From assembly GCA_041277045.1 (NCBI GenBank), contig JBGFSY010000004.1, forward strand, positions 372,001 to 436,000: a DNA stretch of 64,000 bases. The letters are read 5' to 3'. Under the pieces are notes generated by a model, which saw only the letters and a list, made by a program, of their open reading frames with translations, had not been told where the DNA came from and ran no database searches. The stretch comes from Reddybacter sp041277045. Lineage in GTDB: Bacteria > Pseudomonadota > Gammaproteobacteria > Pseudomonadales > Porticoccaceae. Shown here one piece after another: positions 56,566-64,000 of the stretch (position 1 is its first letter; each line of letters opens with the position of its first letter). A program made the translations under genes and the position numbers.

Positions 56566-57450
56566 TTAAGGTTTTGGGGCAAAGGCCTGAATTACCCGAG
56601 GGTCGTAGCCAGCTTCGCCATCGGGGCGCAGAGCTTGAATGCAGACATGGTCGGCACCATTTTGCCAGTGGGCTTCAAGGCGTTTTAGAATCGTCGCTTC
56701 ATCCCCCCAGGCGACAATGGCATCGACCAGTCGGTCACTGCCATTGTGTTCAAAATCATCGACGGTGAAGCCAAGAGTCAGCAAATTGTTGCGGTAGTTT
56801 TCGAGCCCCAGATACATCGCCATAAATTTGCGCGCGATGGCTCGGGCTTCGCTGGGGTCGTTTATCAGCAATACTTTTTGCTCGGGGGCGAGGAATTTAT
56901 CGGGGCCGATAATTTCTCGAGCGCGGGCCGTATGTTCGGGCGTAACAAAGTAGGGGTGAGCTCCGTCGCTGGCACTGCCTGCCAGACCGAGCATTTTTTC
57001 TCGCAATGCCGCTAGCACAACGATGCCCTGTTTTGCCGGTGGTGGCGCCGTGTACATGGCAGCGTTCATGGCTTCCAGATAAGCACGCATGGTGCTGACG
57101 GGCTTGCCGTAGTCGTGGCTACGAATAGCGCTAACCAGCTCCCGGTGGGAGACGCCGAGGCCGAGAATCAGCCGGCCGCCACTGAGCTCGTCAACGGCGT
57201 TGCGCGCTGATGCCATTGCCATGGGGTCGCGGGCGTAGACATTGGCGATGCCGGTGGCGAGATATAGGCTCTCGGTTTCACCGGCCAGCAGGGTAATCGT
57301 GACGAAGGGATCGCGGCCAAATGCCTCGGGTACCCACAGGGTTGAATAGCCGTGGCGCTCTACGGTTTGCGCGAGTTCAATACACTGTTTGTAATCGCAG
57401 CCGTCAAGGAAGCCCCAGACGCCGAGTTTGCCAATATCAGATGCTTTCAT
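56566..57450 (-). CDS. LLM-class F420-dependent oxidoreductase (TIGR03620-like)
   Basis: 294 residues. Luciferase-like barrel: LGVWGFLDGCDYKQCIELAQ near the start, STLWVPEAFGRDPFV, LATGIANVYARDPMAMA and LGLGVSHRELV. It ends with GADHVCIQAL, typical of the TIGR03620 branch. First gene of the minus-strand cluster, divergent from a Ddn-like protein at 57639, another member of an F420-type family. Cofactor F420 is predicted, not shown. Confidence 0.85.
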   Translation of the reverse strand: MKASDIGKLGVWGFLDGCDYKQCIELAQTVERHGYSTLWVPEAFGRDPFVTITLLAGETESLYLATGIANVYARDPMAMASARNAVDELSGGRLILGLGVSHRELVSAIRSHDYGKPVSTMRAYLEAMNAAMYTAPPPAKQGIVVLAALREKMLGLAGSASDGAHPYFVTPEHTARAREIIGPDKFLAPEQKVLLINDPSEARAIARKFMAMYLGLENYRNNLLTLGFTVDDFEHNGSDRLVDAIVAWGDEATILKRLEAHWQNGADHVCIQALRPDGEAGYDPRVIQAFAPKP

Positions 57451-57638
57451 GACGGGGTGAATTCTCTGTGTTTTTTATTGGCACCCAGTCTACCCTTTGC
57501 CAATCGTCGATTTCAACGGATGGTTGTTGATGACTGAAGCCAGTGTCATTTCAAATGGGCCGGACGAACGGTTTCCCGTTGAATGGGCTAGTGGCGTAAA
57601 CTGACAAAACTTCATTCACTGTTTTGGAGAACATAACA

Positions 57639-58097
57639 ATGATAAATATAAAAACCGCTAGTTCCGAGCAAATGGGCAAACTGCTGCCTTATCTGAAGGT
57701 CTTTTCTTCCCTGAACGAGAAAGTTTATCGTCTCACCAATGGACGGGTACTCGGCAAATTAAATGGCTATGATGTTTGTCTGGTCACCATGACCGGCGCA
57801 AAATCCGGTAAGCAACGGGTGATTCCCTTGATGCACGTGCCCTATAAGGAGGGGGTGATCATTGTTGCCTCGCAGGGCGGTGCGCCGAAAAACCCTGTTT
57901 GGTTTAATAACCTGGTGGCGAACCCCGATATTGAGGTGCAGTACAAAGCGAAGAAGATGAAATTGCGAGCTCGCCGTGCCGATGCCGATGAAAAGGCGGC
58001 AGTATGGCCCATGTGCTGTGAGCACTACCCCGACTACGATCTCTACCAGAATAGAACGGGGCGCGATATCCCGGTGTTTATCTGCGAGCCGCGCTAA
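57639..58097 (+). CDS. Ddn/DUF385-like deazaflavin-dependent nitroreductase family protein
   Basis: 152 residues from ATG 57639, with GGAG nine bases upstream; the TTG five codons earlier overlaps that site. Split-barrel motifs are VCLVTMTGAKSGKQRVIPLM, GVIIVASQGGAPKNPVWFNN and VANPDIEV, characteristic of the F420-binding Ddn family. It faces the LLM gene across 190 bases. Confidence 0.88.
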   Translation: MINIKTASSEQMGKLLPYLKVFSSLNEKVYRLTNGRVLGKLNGYDVCLVTMTGAKSGKQRVIPLMHVPYKEGVIIVASQGGAPKNPVWFNNLVANPDIEVQYKAKKMKLRARRADADEKAAVWPMCCEHYPDYDLYQNRTGRDIPVFICEPR

Positions 58098-58256
58098 GCT
58101 CTTCGTTTGCTGAACTCTTGCTGGAAGGGCTAGGCCTTATGGGAGGGGCTGGCTGGCGTGAAGGGGGCGACCAAACTTGTTTAGTGAATAAACTCGTCGC
58201 CTGCAGCCGGGGTAGAAAATCAGCCCCGGCAGCATGCGTTTCTTTTACGGGATAGC

Positions 58257-58574
58257 TCAGTAATCGTCGGCACTAAAGACAGATTCAGGCTCGATATCTC
58301 TGAGAGGGTCATCCACAGGTGCCATTGTGAAGGTTTTGTCCGGATCGACGTTGTCTTCATTACTTAGCTCGTAGGGCGCACTCCAGTCCTCGGGGGGCTG
58401 GGCGGGCAGAACTAGCATCTGGTACCAAGTGTCGTAATCGAACTCGCCTATCTCACCGTCGGCGTATTGAATATCTATGCAATCGCCATCTTCGTCCAGA
58501 GCCACAACTTCAAAAATTTGGTTCTCTTCGATGTCCTGATACCAGGCACCTATGACCGGTAATTTCCTGCTCAT
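58257..58574 (-). CDS. DUF6763-like acidic small protein (105 aa)
   Basis: A strongly acidic protein starting MSRKLPVIGAWYQDIEENQ, with a beta-rich first half (FEVVALDEDGDCIDIQYADG) and a disordered tail. This resembles a conserved gammaproteobacterial family of unknown function. AGGAG lies about eight bases before the start on the minus strand. Confidence 0.72.
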   Translation of the reverse strand: MSRKLPVIGAWYQDIEENQIFEVVALDEDGDCIDIQYADGEIGEFDYDTWYQMLVLPAQPPEDWSAPYELSNEDNVDPDKTFTMAPVDDPLRDIEPESVFSADDY

Positions 58575-58874
58575 ACTTGCTCTCCTTTACATATCATGTG
58601 CTCAACATAGCACTGCCAAAACTTGATGACATCAGTATTTCAATAGCTAGAAACACTGTTATTTCAGGGTGTAATGAATATACAAGTTGATGCTTCGAAT
58701 GTAACTTGCTGATATGTATAAACATGTTTCAAGTCAAAAAGTCATCATTAATTGCCTGTGGGAATATCAGCAAAACTGTAAATGCGCAATTTGTCTAATA
58801 CTGCATGATAAGGAGCAAAACCATTGACAATTATAGGTAGCATTTCTATTGTCCGGCCCACTAATGCGTAATGG
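58575..58874. other. AT-rich intergenic region before nagZ
   Basis: 300 bases, divergent between the small acidic protein and nagZ, with no supported gene. It presumably holds both promoters; no clear operator repeats are seen. Confidence 0.6.
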
Positions 58875-59897
58875 ATGATGATAATGGCCCCAGGCCCCTT
58901 AATGCTCGATCTGGACGGCACCTCTCTCAGCGATACCGAGAGAGAATTACTGATGCAAAGCCCTGTTGGAGGGGTGATTTTTTTCGCTCGCAATATCAGC
59001 TCCAAGGAGCAATTCATGGCTTTAACTGCAGAGGTCTCAGCCTTACGGCCAGAATTGCTGCTGGCCATAGACCAGGAGGGTGGTCGCGTGCAGCGCTTGC
59101 GTGAGGGCTACACTATTTTGCCGCCGATGCAGAGGCTGGGCACTTTCTTTACCGAGGACAGCAAGCGAGGGGCGGAGCTGCTGCACAATACTGGCTGGTT
59201 GCTGGCCGCTGAGATGATCGCTAGCGGTCTCGACTTTAGTTTTGCCCCGGTGCTCGATCTCGATAGCAGTCACTGTGAAGTCATAGCCAACCGCTCCTTT
59301 TCCCTCGACCCCACTATTGCCGGCGCTGCGGCGGGCTTATTTATCGACGGTATGGCCGAGGCGGGTATGGCCGCCACGGGTAAGCATTTTCCTGGCCACG
59401 GCGGCGTGACGGCCGATAGTCACCTTGAAATACCCTATGACGCACGCAGTCTTGCAGAACTACAAAGTAGAGATCTCGTCCCCTTCAAGGCGCTAAGCCC
59501 TAAATTGCAGGGCATTATGCCGGCCCATATCGTTTTTCCCGAGGTTGATAGCAAAGCTGTCGGCTTTTCGTCGTATTGGCTACAGAATATATTACGCAAT
59601 GAGCTGGCTTTTGAGGGTGTTATTTTCAGCGATGACTTGTCGATGAAGGGTGCCGACCAACTGGGTACTTATGCTGAAAAGGCCGAAGCGGCACTGAGTG
59701 CTGGCTGCGATATGGTGTTGGTGTGCAATAATCGTCAAGGTGCACTGGAGGTGCTTGAGTTCCTTCAAACCCGGGTCGAGGCTTACTCTTCTCCACGCTT
59801 ACCGATCATGAAGGCACAAAAGCAGTGGCAATGGGCTGAGCTGGTGAATGAGGCCCGGTGGCTGGCAACACGAGAGGCCCTGACCCCATTGAATTGA
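58875..59897 (+). CDS. nagZ: beta-N-acetylglucosaminidase NagZ
   Basis: About 340 residues, GH3 family. LAIDQEGGRVQRLREG binds substrate, KHFPGHGGVTADSH carries the conserved His/Asp, and IFSDDLSMKGA contains the nucleophile Asp. NagZ trims GlcNAc-anhydroMurNAc peptides in cytoplasmic peptidoglycan recycling. ATGs at 58875, 58878 and 58884 compete, and none has a clear ribosome-binding site; 58884 (MAPGPLMLDLDG) best fits family starts. Confidence 0.94.
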   Translation: MMIMAPGPLMLDLDGTSLSDTERELLMQSPVGGVIFFARNISSKEQFMALTAEVSALRPELLLAIDQEGGRVQRLREGYTILPPMQRLGTFFTEDSKRGAELLHNTGWLLAAEMIASGLDFSFAPVLDLDSSHCEVIANRSFSLDPTIAGAAAGLFIDGMAEAGMAATGKHFPGHGGVTADSHLEIPYDARSLAELQSRDLVPFKALSPKLQGIMPAHIVFPEVDSKAVGFSSYWLQNILRNELAFEGVIFSDDLSMKGADQLGTYAEKAEAALSAGCDMVLVCNNRQGALEVLEFLQTRVEAYSSPRLPIMKAQKQWQWAELVNEARWLATREALTPLN

Positions 59898-59970
59898 TTT
59901 TGGCGTAACGGTTTGTTCACCTTTTGCAAAGAATGTGGTTTTTGGAAGATGAATTTCGAGGGAAAAACAA

Positions 59971-61083
59971 ATGTTTCAAAACTTTAAAAGCTGGTTGATA
60001 GAGATAAGCGGTACTGAATCAACCTGGTGGTTTCAAGTTTTTTTGGTGGTTTTTTCAGCGCTTTTATTAGGTTATGTTGCCAGCCGGTTTTTTAATCGTA
60101 TTTCTTCCCACGCCGCTGCTACAAAAACCTTGTGGGATGATGCTTTGATTGGGGCGGCGCGCAAACCTTTCGTGTGGCTGGTTTGGGTGCTGGGTATTAA
60201 TATTGCAGCGGGTATAGCGGCCAGGGCGGTTGAATCTGGCTGGTCGGAACTAATCGAGCCGGTTAATCGCGCGGCGGTTATTTTACTGTTGGCGGTGTTT
60301 TTATTAAATTTCGTTAAGCGTGCGGAAAGCAACCTGGTCGATCCCGCGTATTTAAAAGAACCCCTCGACACCACCACGGTCAAGGCAATGGGTAAATTGC
60401 TGCGGGTCTCAATTATTATTTCCGCAGTGTTAATTGCCATGCAAATGTTTGGTTTTAGTATCTCTGGGGTACTGGCCTTTGGTGGTATCGGTGGTTTGGC
60501 TGTTGGTTTTGCGGCGAAAGATTTACTGTCTAATTTCTTTGGCGGCTTGATGATTTATCTCGACCGTCCCTTTTCAGTGGGGGACTGGATTCGCTCTCCC
60601 GATAAAGAAATTGAAGGTACGGTGGAAGATATTGGTTGGCGTTTAACGCGCATTCGCACCTTTGACAAGCGGCCGTTGTATATCCCCAATGGTATTTTTG
60701 CCAGTATTTCGGTTGAAAACCCCTCGCGTATGCTCAACCGCCGCATCTATGAAACCATTGGTTTGCGCTACGACGATATCAATAGCATGGGCGCCATTGT
60801 TAATGACGTAGAGGCGATGCTACAAAATCACCCTGAAATTGATACCACGCAAACCTTAATGGTTAACTTTAATAGTTTCGCCGCAAGCTCGGTGGATTTC
60901 TTTATTTACACCATGACCAAAACTACCGATTGGGCAAAGTATCATGCCGTTAAACAGGACGTGCTTTTAAAGATCGCCGCTATTATCGCCAGCCACAAAG
61001 CGGAGATGGCCTTTCCCACCTCAACGGTGCATCTTGCCGACGATACGGCTGGCTTTGTGGTGCCGCGTGTTAATAAACAATAA
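59971..61083 (+). CDS. MscS-family mechanosensitive ion channel
   Basis: 370 residues. Four or five membrane helices precede the MscS pore helix region (GVLAFGGIGGLAVGFAAKDL) and beta domain (DRPFSVGDWIRS, RRIYETIGLRYDD). The protein is the small-to-medium MscS type that releases solutes on hypo-osmotic shock. Aromatic W/F residues mark the N-terminal helix. It lies between nagZ and the MTI phosphorylase. Confidence 0.92.
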   Translation: MFQNFKSWLIEISGTESTWWFQVFLVVFSALLLGYVASRFFNRISSHAAATKTLWDDALIGAARKPFVWLVWVLGINIAAGIAARAVESGWSELIEPVNRAAVILLLAVFLLNFVKRAESNLVDPAYLKEPLDTTTVKAMGKLLRVSIIISAVLIAMQMFGFSISGVLAFGGIGGLAVGFAAKDLLSNFFGGLMIYLDRPFSVGDWIRSPDKEIEGTVEDIGWRLTRIRTFDKRPLYIPNGIFASISVENPSRMLNRRIYETIGLRYDDINSMGAIVNDVEAMLQNHPEIDTTQTLMVNFNSFAASSVDFFIYTMTKTTDWAKYHAVKQDVLLKIAAIIASHKAEMAFPTSTVHLADDTAGFVVPRVNKQ

Positions 61084-61122
61084 ACCCGGCTTACAAACGG
61101 GGCGAGTGAGTAGAGATGAGAA

Positions 61123-61896
61123 ATGAGTAACACGAGTATCAAGCCGGCCATTATTGCCGGTAGTGGTTTATTGTCCATGCCGGGCCTGACTATCGATAAA
61201 ACGCTAATGGTGGATACGCCCTGGGGAAAGCCGTCAGGACCTGTTCACAAAGGGCGCCTGAATGGGGTTGAGGTGCTGTTTATGACCCGCCATGGTGATG
61301 CCCATACCATCCCGCCCCATAAAGTGAATTATCGCGCCAATATAGCGGCCTTGCAGCAAGAAGGGGCAAGCCACCTGTTGGCCTACAATGCGGTGGGTGG
61401 TATTTGTGCCGATTGTGATGCCGGTAGATTAGTCGTCGCCGATCAAATTATTGATTACACCTGGGGCCGTGAACATACCTATTATGAAGGTGGAGAGTAC
61501 GGTGTTGAGCATGTTGATTTCACCTCGCCCTATGACGAGACCTTGCGACAAGTGCTGATTAGCGCCGCCGAAAGTGGCGGGGTGACTATTCTCAACCAGG
61601 GCACCTATGGCGCGACGCAGGGCCCGAGGCTGGAGTCAGCCGCTGAAATAAAAAGAATGGAACGCGATGGTTGCGATATTGTTGGCATGACAGGTATGCC
61701 TGAAGCGGCTCTGGCAAGAGAAAAGTTCCTACCCTACGCCAGCCTTTCGCTGGTGGTTAATCCGGCGGCGGGAAAAGCCACTGCGCAAATTAGTATGGCT
61801 GAAATCGAACAGGTGATACTCGAACGCATCCCGCTTGTTTGTGACATTCTTCGTCGAGCCTGTGCGCTCATTGGCGAAAAGCCCAGCCACAGTTGA
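61123..61896 (+). CDS. S-methyl-5'-thioinosine phosphorylase (MtnP-like)
   Basis: 257 residues, PNP/MTAP family: TRHGDAHTIPPHKVNYRAN, AYNAVGGIC, NQGTYGATQGPRLESAAEI and VGMTGMPEAALA. In Pseudomonas the enzyme beside nagZ phosphorolyses methylthioinosine rather than methylthioadenosine, part of the purine/methionine salvage route. The nearby nagZ supports that assignment over a generic MTA phosphorylase. Confidence 0.88.
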   Translation: MSNTSIKPAIIAGSGLLSMPGLTIDKTLMVDTPWGKPSGPVHKGRLNGVEVLFMTRHGDAHTIPPHKVNYRANIAALQQEGASHLLAYNAVGGICADCDAGRLVVADQIIDYTWGREHTYYEGGEYGVEHVDFTSPYDETLRQVLISAAESGGVTILNQGTYGATQGPRLESAAEIKRMERDGCDIVGMTGMPEAALAREKFLPYASLSLVVNPAAGKATAQISMAEIEQVILERIPLVCDILRRACALIGEKPSHS

Positions 61897-62354
61897 TAGC
61901 GTTTTTCTCCGCACTTCTCAGGGAAGAAGGCAGTTTACTCGGGCTGGCAATCAGCGCATTTCTCTCTTCAACCTTGCTGCCGGGTGGTTCAGAGGTATTG
62001 CTGTTGTGGTTGGTAGAGCAGGGTGAAAGTAGCTTGTCGGTTCTACTCGCTGTTGCCAGTGTCGCCAATACGGCGGGTGGTTTTCTCACCTACTGGATGG
62101 GGCGCTGGGCAGAGAAAGGACTTGAGCGATTCAGGCATCGTGCGCCGCCATCAAATAAGCTTGTCGACACCGTTAAACGCTGGGGTTATCCGGTGTTATT
62201 ACTCAGCTGGTTGCCTGTTGTTGGCGATGGTTTATGCCTTGCGGCGGGCTGGTTACAACTGCGCTGGTTGCCGAGCCTGCTTATTATCTTTATTGGTAAA
62301 GCCTTGCGCTACTGGCTGCTGATTTACGCTATCGACATTATTAAAATAAATTAA
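61893..62354 (+). CDS. YqaA-type (VTT/SNARE-associated) membrane protein
   Basis: 153 residues, starting at TTG 61893 that overlaps the TGA of the previous gene (TTGA), so translation is likely coupled. Hydrophobic helices and the segments SSTLLPGGSEVLLLWL, ANTAGGFLTYWMGRW and WLPVVGDGLCLAAGWLQL are YqaA/DedA-like. Its role, possibly lipid or ion transport, is not defined. Confidence 0.85.
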   Translation: MIAFFSALLREEGSLLGLAISAFLSSTLLPGGSEVLLLWLVEQGESSLSVLLAVASVANTAGGFLTYWMGRWAEKGLERFRHRAPPSNKLVDTVKRWGYPVLLLSWLPVVGDGLCLAAGWLQLRWLPSLLIIFIGKALRYWLLIYAIDIIKIN

Positions 62355-62380
62355 GTATCTAAAAGAGAGATAAAAATATA

Positions 62381-63283
62381 ATGCAAAATCTTTGTCGTTT
62401 TCAGCAGGGTATTTCCTTGCTGTCAAAAATCTATATTGTATTGATTGCTACTATTGGCGCATTGTTTTTTTATTTATACGACAGCCACACCTTTGGTGTT
62501 GAATACACCACGCCGGGTGCATTTATTTATCCCGAACAATACGTGCCCAGTTGTGCTGATAAAAACAGTGCGCTGGCCGATCATATTCAACATAAAGATG
62601 ATCGAAATATGCACTTTAATGTCACCACACCGACTAACTATCGTAGTGATTATGCCCACCCCTTGCTGGTAGTTTGGGCGCCGTCTGGCTTGAGTGAGGG
62701 TTTGTCAGAGAGTTTTACAGGTCTCACCCGGCAGGCAACAGAAGCGGGTTATGTGGTGGTGCATACGCGTAGTATTCCCCTTGGTTTTAAATCCTTAACG
62801 TCTTTGAGTGCAATTCCCGCTGAGGTGATTGAGAGCTGGTGTATTGATCCTGTGTTGGTGTTTTATACCGGCCACTCTGACGGCGGCACTGTCTCTAACG
62901 CACTTTCCGTTATGCCCGAATCTGCTTTTCACCCGAGGGCTTTGGCACCCAGTGCCATGGGTATGCAGGGCAAAGATATGCAGGCTTATAAATGCCCCAG
63001 CCCGACCAGCGTGATGTTGATGCACAATAAAGGCGATGGTCATTTTCCCGACTACGGCAGCCAGGTTATTGGTTGGTGGGCCGACTGTAATCAATGTTCG
63101 GGGCAGGCAGTGTCCTCTGACTTTAAAGGCTGTGTCGAATACACGGCTTGCGCCGAGGGCATAACGACCTTGTTTTGCGAGGCGCAGGGCAACCATGCCC
63201 ACTGGCCAGGTCCTGAGCACGATCCTATTCGTTTCTTTTCACGTATTGTTGATGCCGCCGGGAATTCTGACTCTGCGGAATAA
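62381..63283 (+). CDS. alpha/beta-hydrolase, PHB-depolymerase/LpqC-like
   Basis: 300 residues. An N-terminal hydrophobic segment (IYIVLIATIGALFFYLYD) gives export or membrane anchoring. The nucleophile elbow is GHSDGG, and a late His occurs in NHAHWPG. Eight cysteines suggest disulfides in the periplasm. Related families hydrolyse polyhydroxybutyrate or feruloyl esters; the substrate here is not clear. Confidence 0.75.
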   Translation: MQNLCRFQQGISLLSKIYIVLIATIGALFFYLYDSHTFGVEYTTPGAFIYPEQYVPSCADKNSALADHIQHKDDRNMHFNVTTPTNYRSDYAHPLLVVWAPSGLSEGLSESFTGLTRQATEAGYVVVHTRSIPLGFKSLTSLSAIPAEVIESWCIDPVLVFYTGHSDGGTVSNALSVMPESAFHPRALAPSAMGMQGKDMQAYKCPSPTSVMLMHNKGDGHFPDYGSQVIGWWADCNQCSGQAVSSDFKGCVEYTACAEGITTLFCEAQGNHAHWPGPEHDPIRFFSRIVDAAGNSDSAE

Positions 63284-63379
63284 TCTGTTAAAAAGTGCGG
63301 GTAATTGATTTCTGTCAATTCCCTGTGAGCGCCATTTCTCTTATTCTCTTGTCATCAGAATAACTAGAGGAATAACGAC

Positions 63380-63490
63380 GTGGAAGAAACAATTACAGAT
63401 AAGCAGGTGTGGGCACGAATCGCAATTACGATTGGTAGTTTAGTTGGCGTAATGCTTGTAGCTATTATCGCGGCCAATATAATTGGCTAA
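63380..63490 (+). CDS. 36-residue single-pass membrane peptide
   Basis: GTG 63380, preceded by AGAGGA (63366-63371), encodes a short charged N-terminus (about 13 residues) and one hydrophobic helix (IAITIGSLVGVMLVAIIAA), ending at TAA 63490. It lies alone between the esterase and the thioesterase genes. A good ribosome-binding site and clean amphipathic pattern support translation; its function is unknown. Confidence 0.6.
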   Translation: MEETITDKQVWARIAITIGSLVGVMLVAIIAANIIG

Positions 63491-63672
63491 ATAATCTTTA
63501 GAATTATCCTTCGAGTTGCCTGTCTATTGGTGGTAGCCCTGTGAAATCCTTGTAGAAATCAGCGTAAGTAATAATGCTTAATTGATCGCTTATGAGGTGA
63601 CCGTTGTGGACTGCTTTTCATCGGTTTTTTTGGCACAATAACGCTACTGTTAATTTATCAGGAGTAGGGTGA

Positions 63673-64000
63673 GTGCTTTCAGAACTAACTAAAACGACGA
63701 TCACTGTCGAGCCAGAGTGGGTCGATTACAACGGCCATATGAACTTGGCTTTCTACGTTCTCGCCTTTGATAAAGCCACCGATAATTTTTACGATCAACT
63801 TGGCATTGGCCTCGACTATCGTGCCGAGCAAGACAGTTCGATGTTTACTCTGGGTATTAATGTCGATTATTTGCGTGAAGTTTTTCAGGGTGATGAGCTC
63901 ATGATTACCACGCAATTACTCGAGGTTGATAAAAAGCGTTTGCGCTATATCCACCAAATGTACCAGGGGGGTGATGACAGTCCCGTTGCCCTAAATGAAT
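63673..64000 (+). CDS. acyl-CoA thioesterase, N-terminal part
   Basis: Starts at GTG 63673, with AGGAG about eight bases upstream, and runs off the window end. 4HBT-family hotdog start: VEPEWVDYNGHMNLAFYV with the conserved Asp/His neighbourhood, then MFTLGINVDYLREVFQGDEL. It resembles thioesterases linked to carnitine/betainyl-CoA metabolism, but that link cannot be tested from the 109 codons visible. Confidence 0.85.
   Translation, partial: MLSELTKTTITVEPEWVDYNGHMNLAFYVLAFDKATDNFYDQLGIGLDYRAEQDSSMFTLGINVDYLREVFQGDELMITTQLLEVDKKRLRYIHQMYQGGDDSPVALNE

Overview
The window reads as a chromosome segment of a gammaproteobacterium, probably a marine or environmental relative of the Cellvibrionales/Pseudomonadales. 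The evidence is the smc-zipA-ligA-small protein block, trmL next to fldB, holD next to rimI, nagZ next to a methylthioinosine phosphorylase gene, and a RegB/RegA pair. This placement is inferred from gene content and order; no rRNA is present. Much of the rest is acyl-CoA metabolism (two acyl-CoA dehydrogenases, two enoyl-CoA hydratases, hotdog hydratases and thioesterases, an SDR) plus F420/flavin-type oxidoreductases.

Layout. 1-2.3 kb: end of leuA, a long HolD-like psi subunit, rimI, a small ORF and tRNA-Ser(GGA) with a terminator. 2.4-9.6 kb: ylqF, an LLM oxidoreductase, nadA, a deletion-scarred Old Yellow Enzyme gene, an enoyl-CoA hydratase, a CoA-transferase remnant and the RegB/RegA two-component pair. 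9.7-11.9 kb: a broken OprC/NosA-like copper receptor gene. 12-18.7 kb: two MaoC-type proteins, two acyl-CoA dehydrogenases and a GGDEF protein whose EAL domain looks inactive. 18.7-29.4 kb: fldB, trmL, smc, zipA, ligA, an MFS exporter and a SpoU methyltransferase. 29.5-31.8 kb: a heavily decayed sensor-GGDEF-EAL gene. 31.9-41.4 kb: rhodanese, tas, a thioesterase and a complete MoxR/DUF58/DUF4381/BatA/BatBC/BatD operon. 41.7-46.6 kb: pyrD, then about 1.1 kb of non-coding DNA with three related palindromes, then a small integron-type cassette array without a visible integrase. 46.8-52.2 kb: EmrAB-type efflux genes with a tandem, pseudogenised second emrB and a divergent TetR gene. 52.2-64 kb: nuclease-like protein, SDR, enoyl-CoA hydratase, nudC, gloC, LLM and Ddn-like proteins, nagZ, MscS, MTI phosphorylase, a YqaA-like protein, an esterase, a 36-residue membrane peptide and a truncated thioesterase.

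Two themes stand out. First, at least six genes are broken by separate lesions (internal deletion, frameshifts, nonsense codons), all in accessory functions, while long housekeeping genes such as smc (1168 codons), ligA and the moxR/bat operon are intact. That pattern favours real gene decay over poor sequence quality. Second, 43.7-46.6 kb is an island of AT-richer, unrelated small genes on one strand. Three attC-like sites separate the first four units (43765-45798); no attC was found between the broken cassette gene and the HNH gene, or after the HNH gene. Its NYN-domain protein, membrane-anchored cold-shock protein, HTH-like protein and SRA-HNH nuclease are the best candidates for an undescribed, possibly anti-phage, function; that role is inference.
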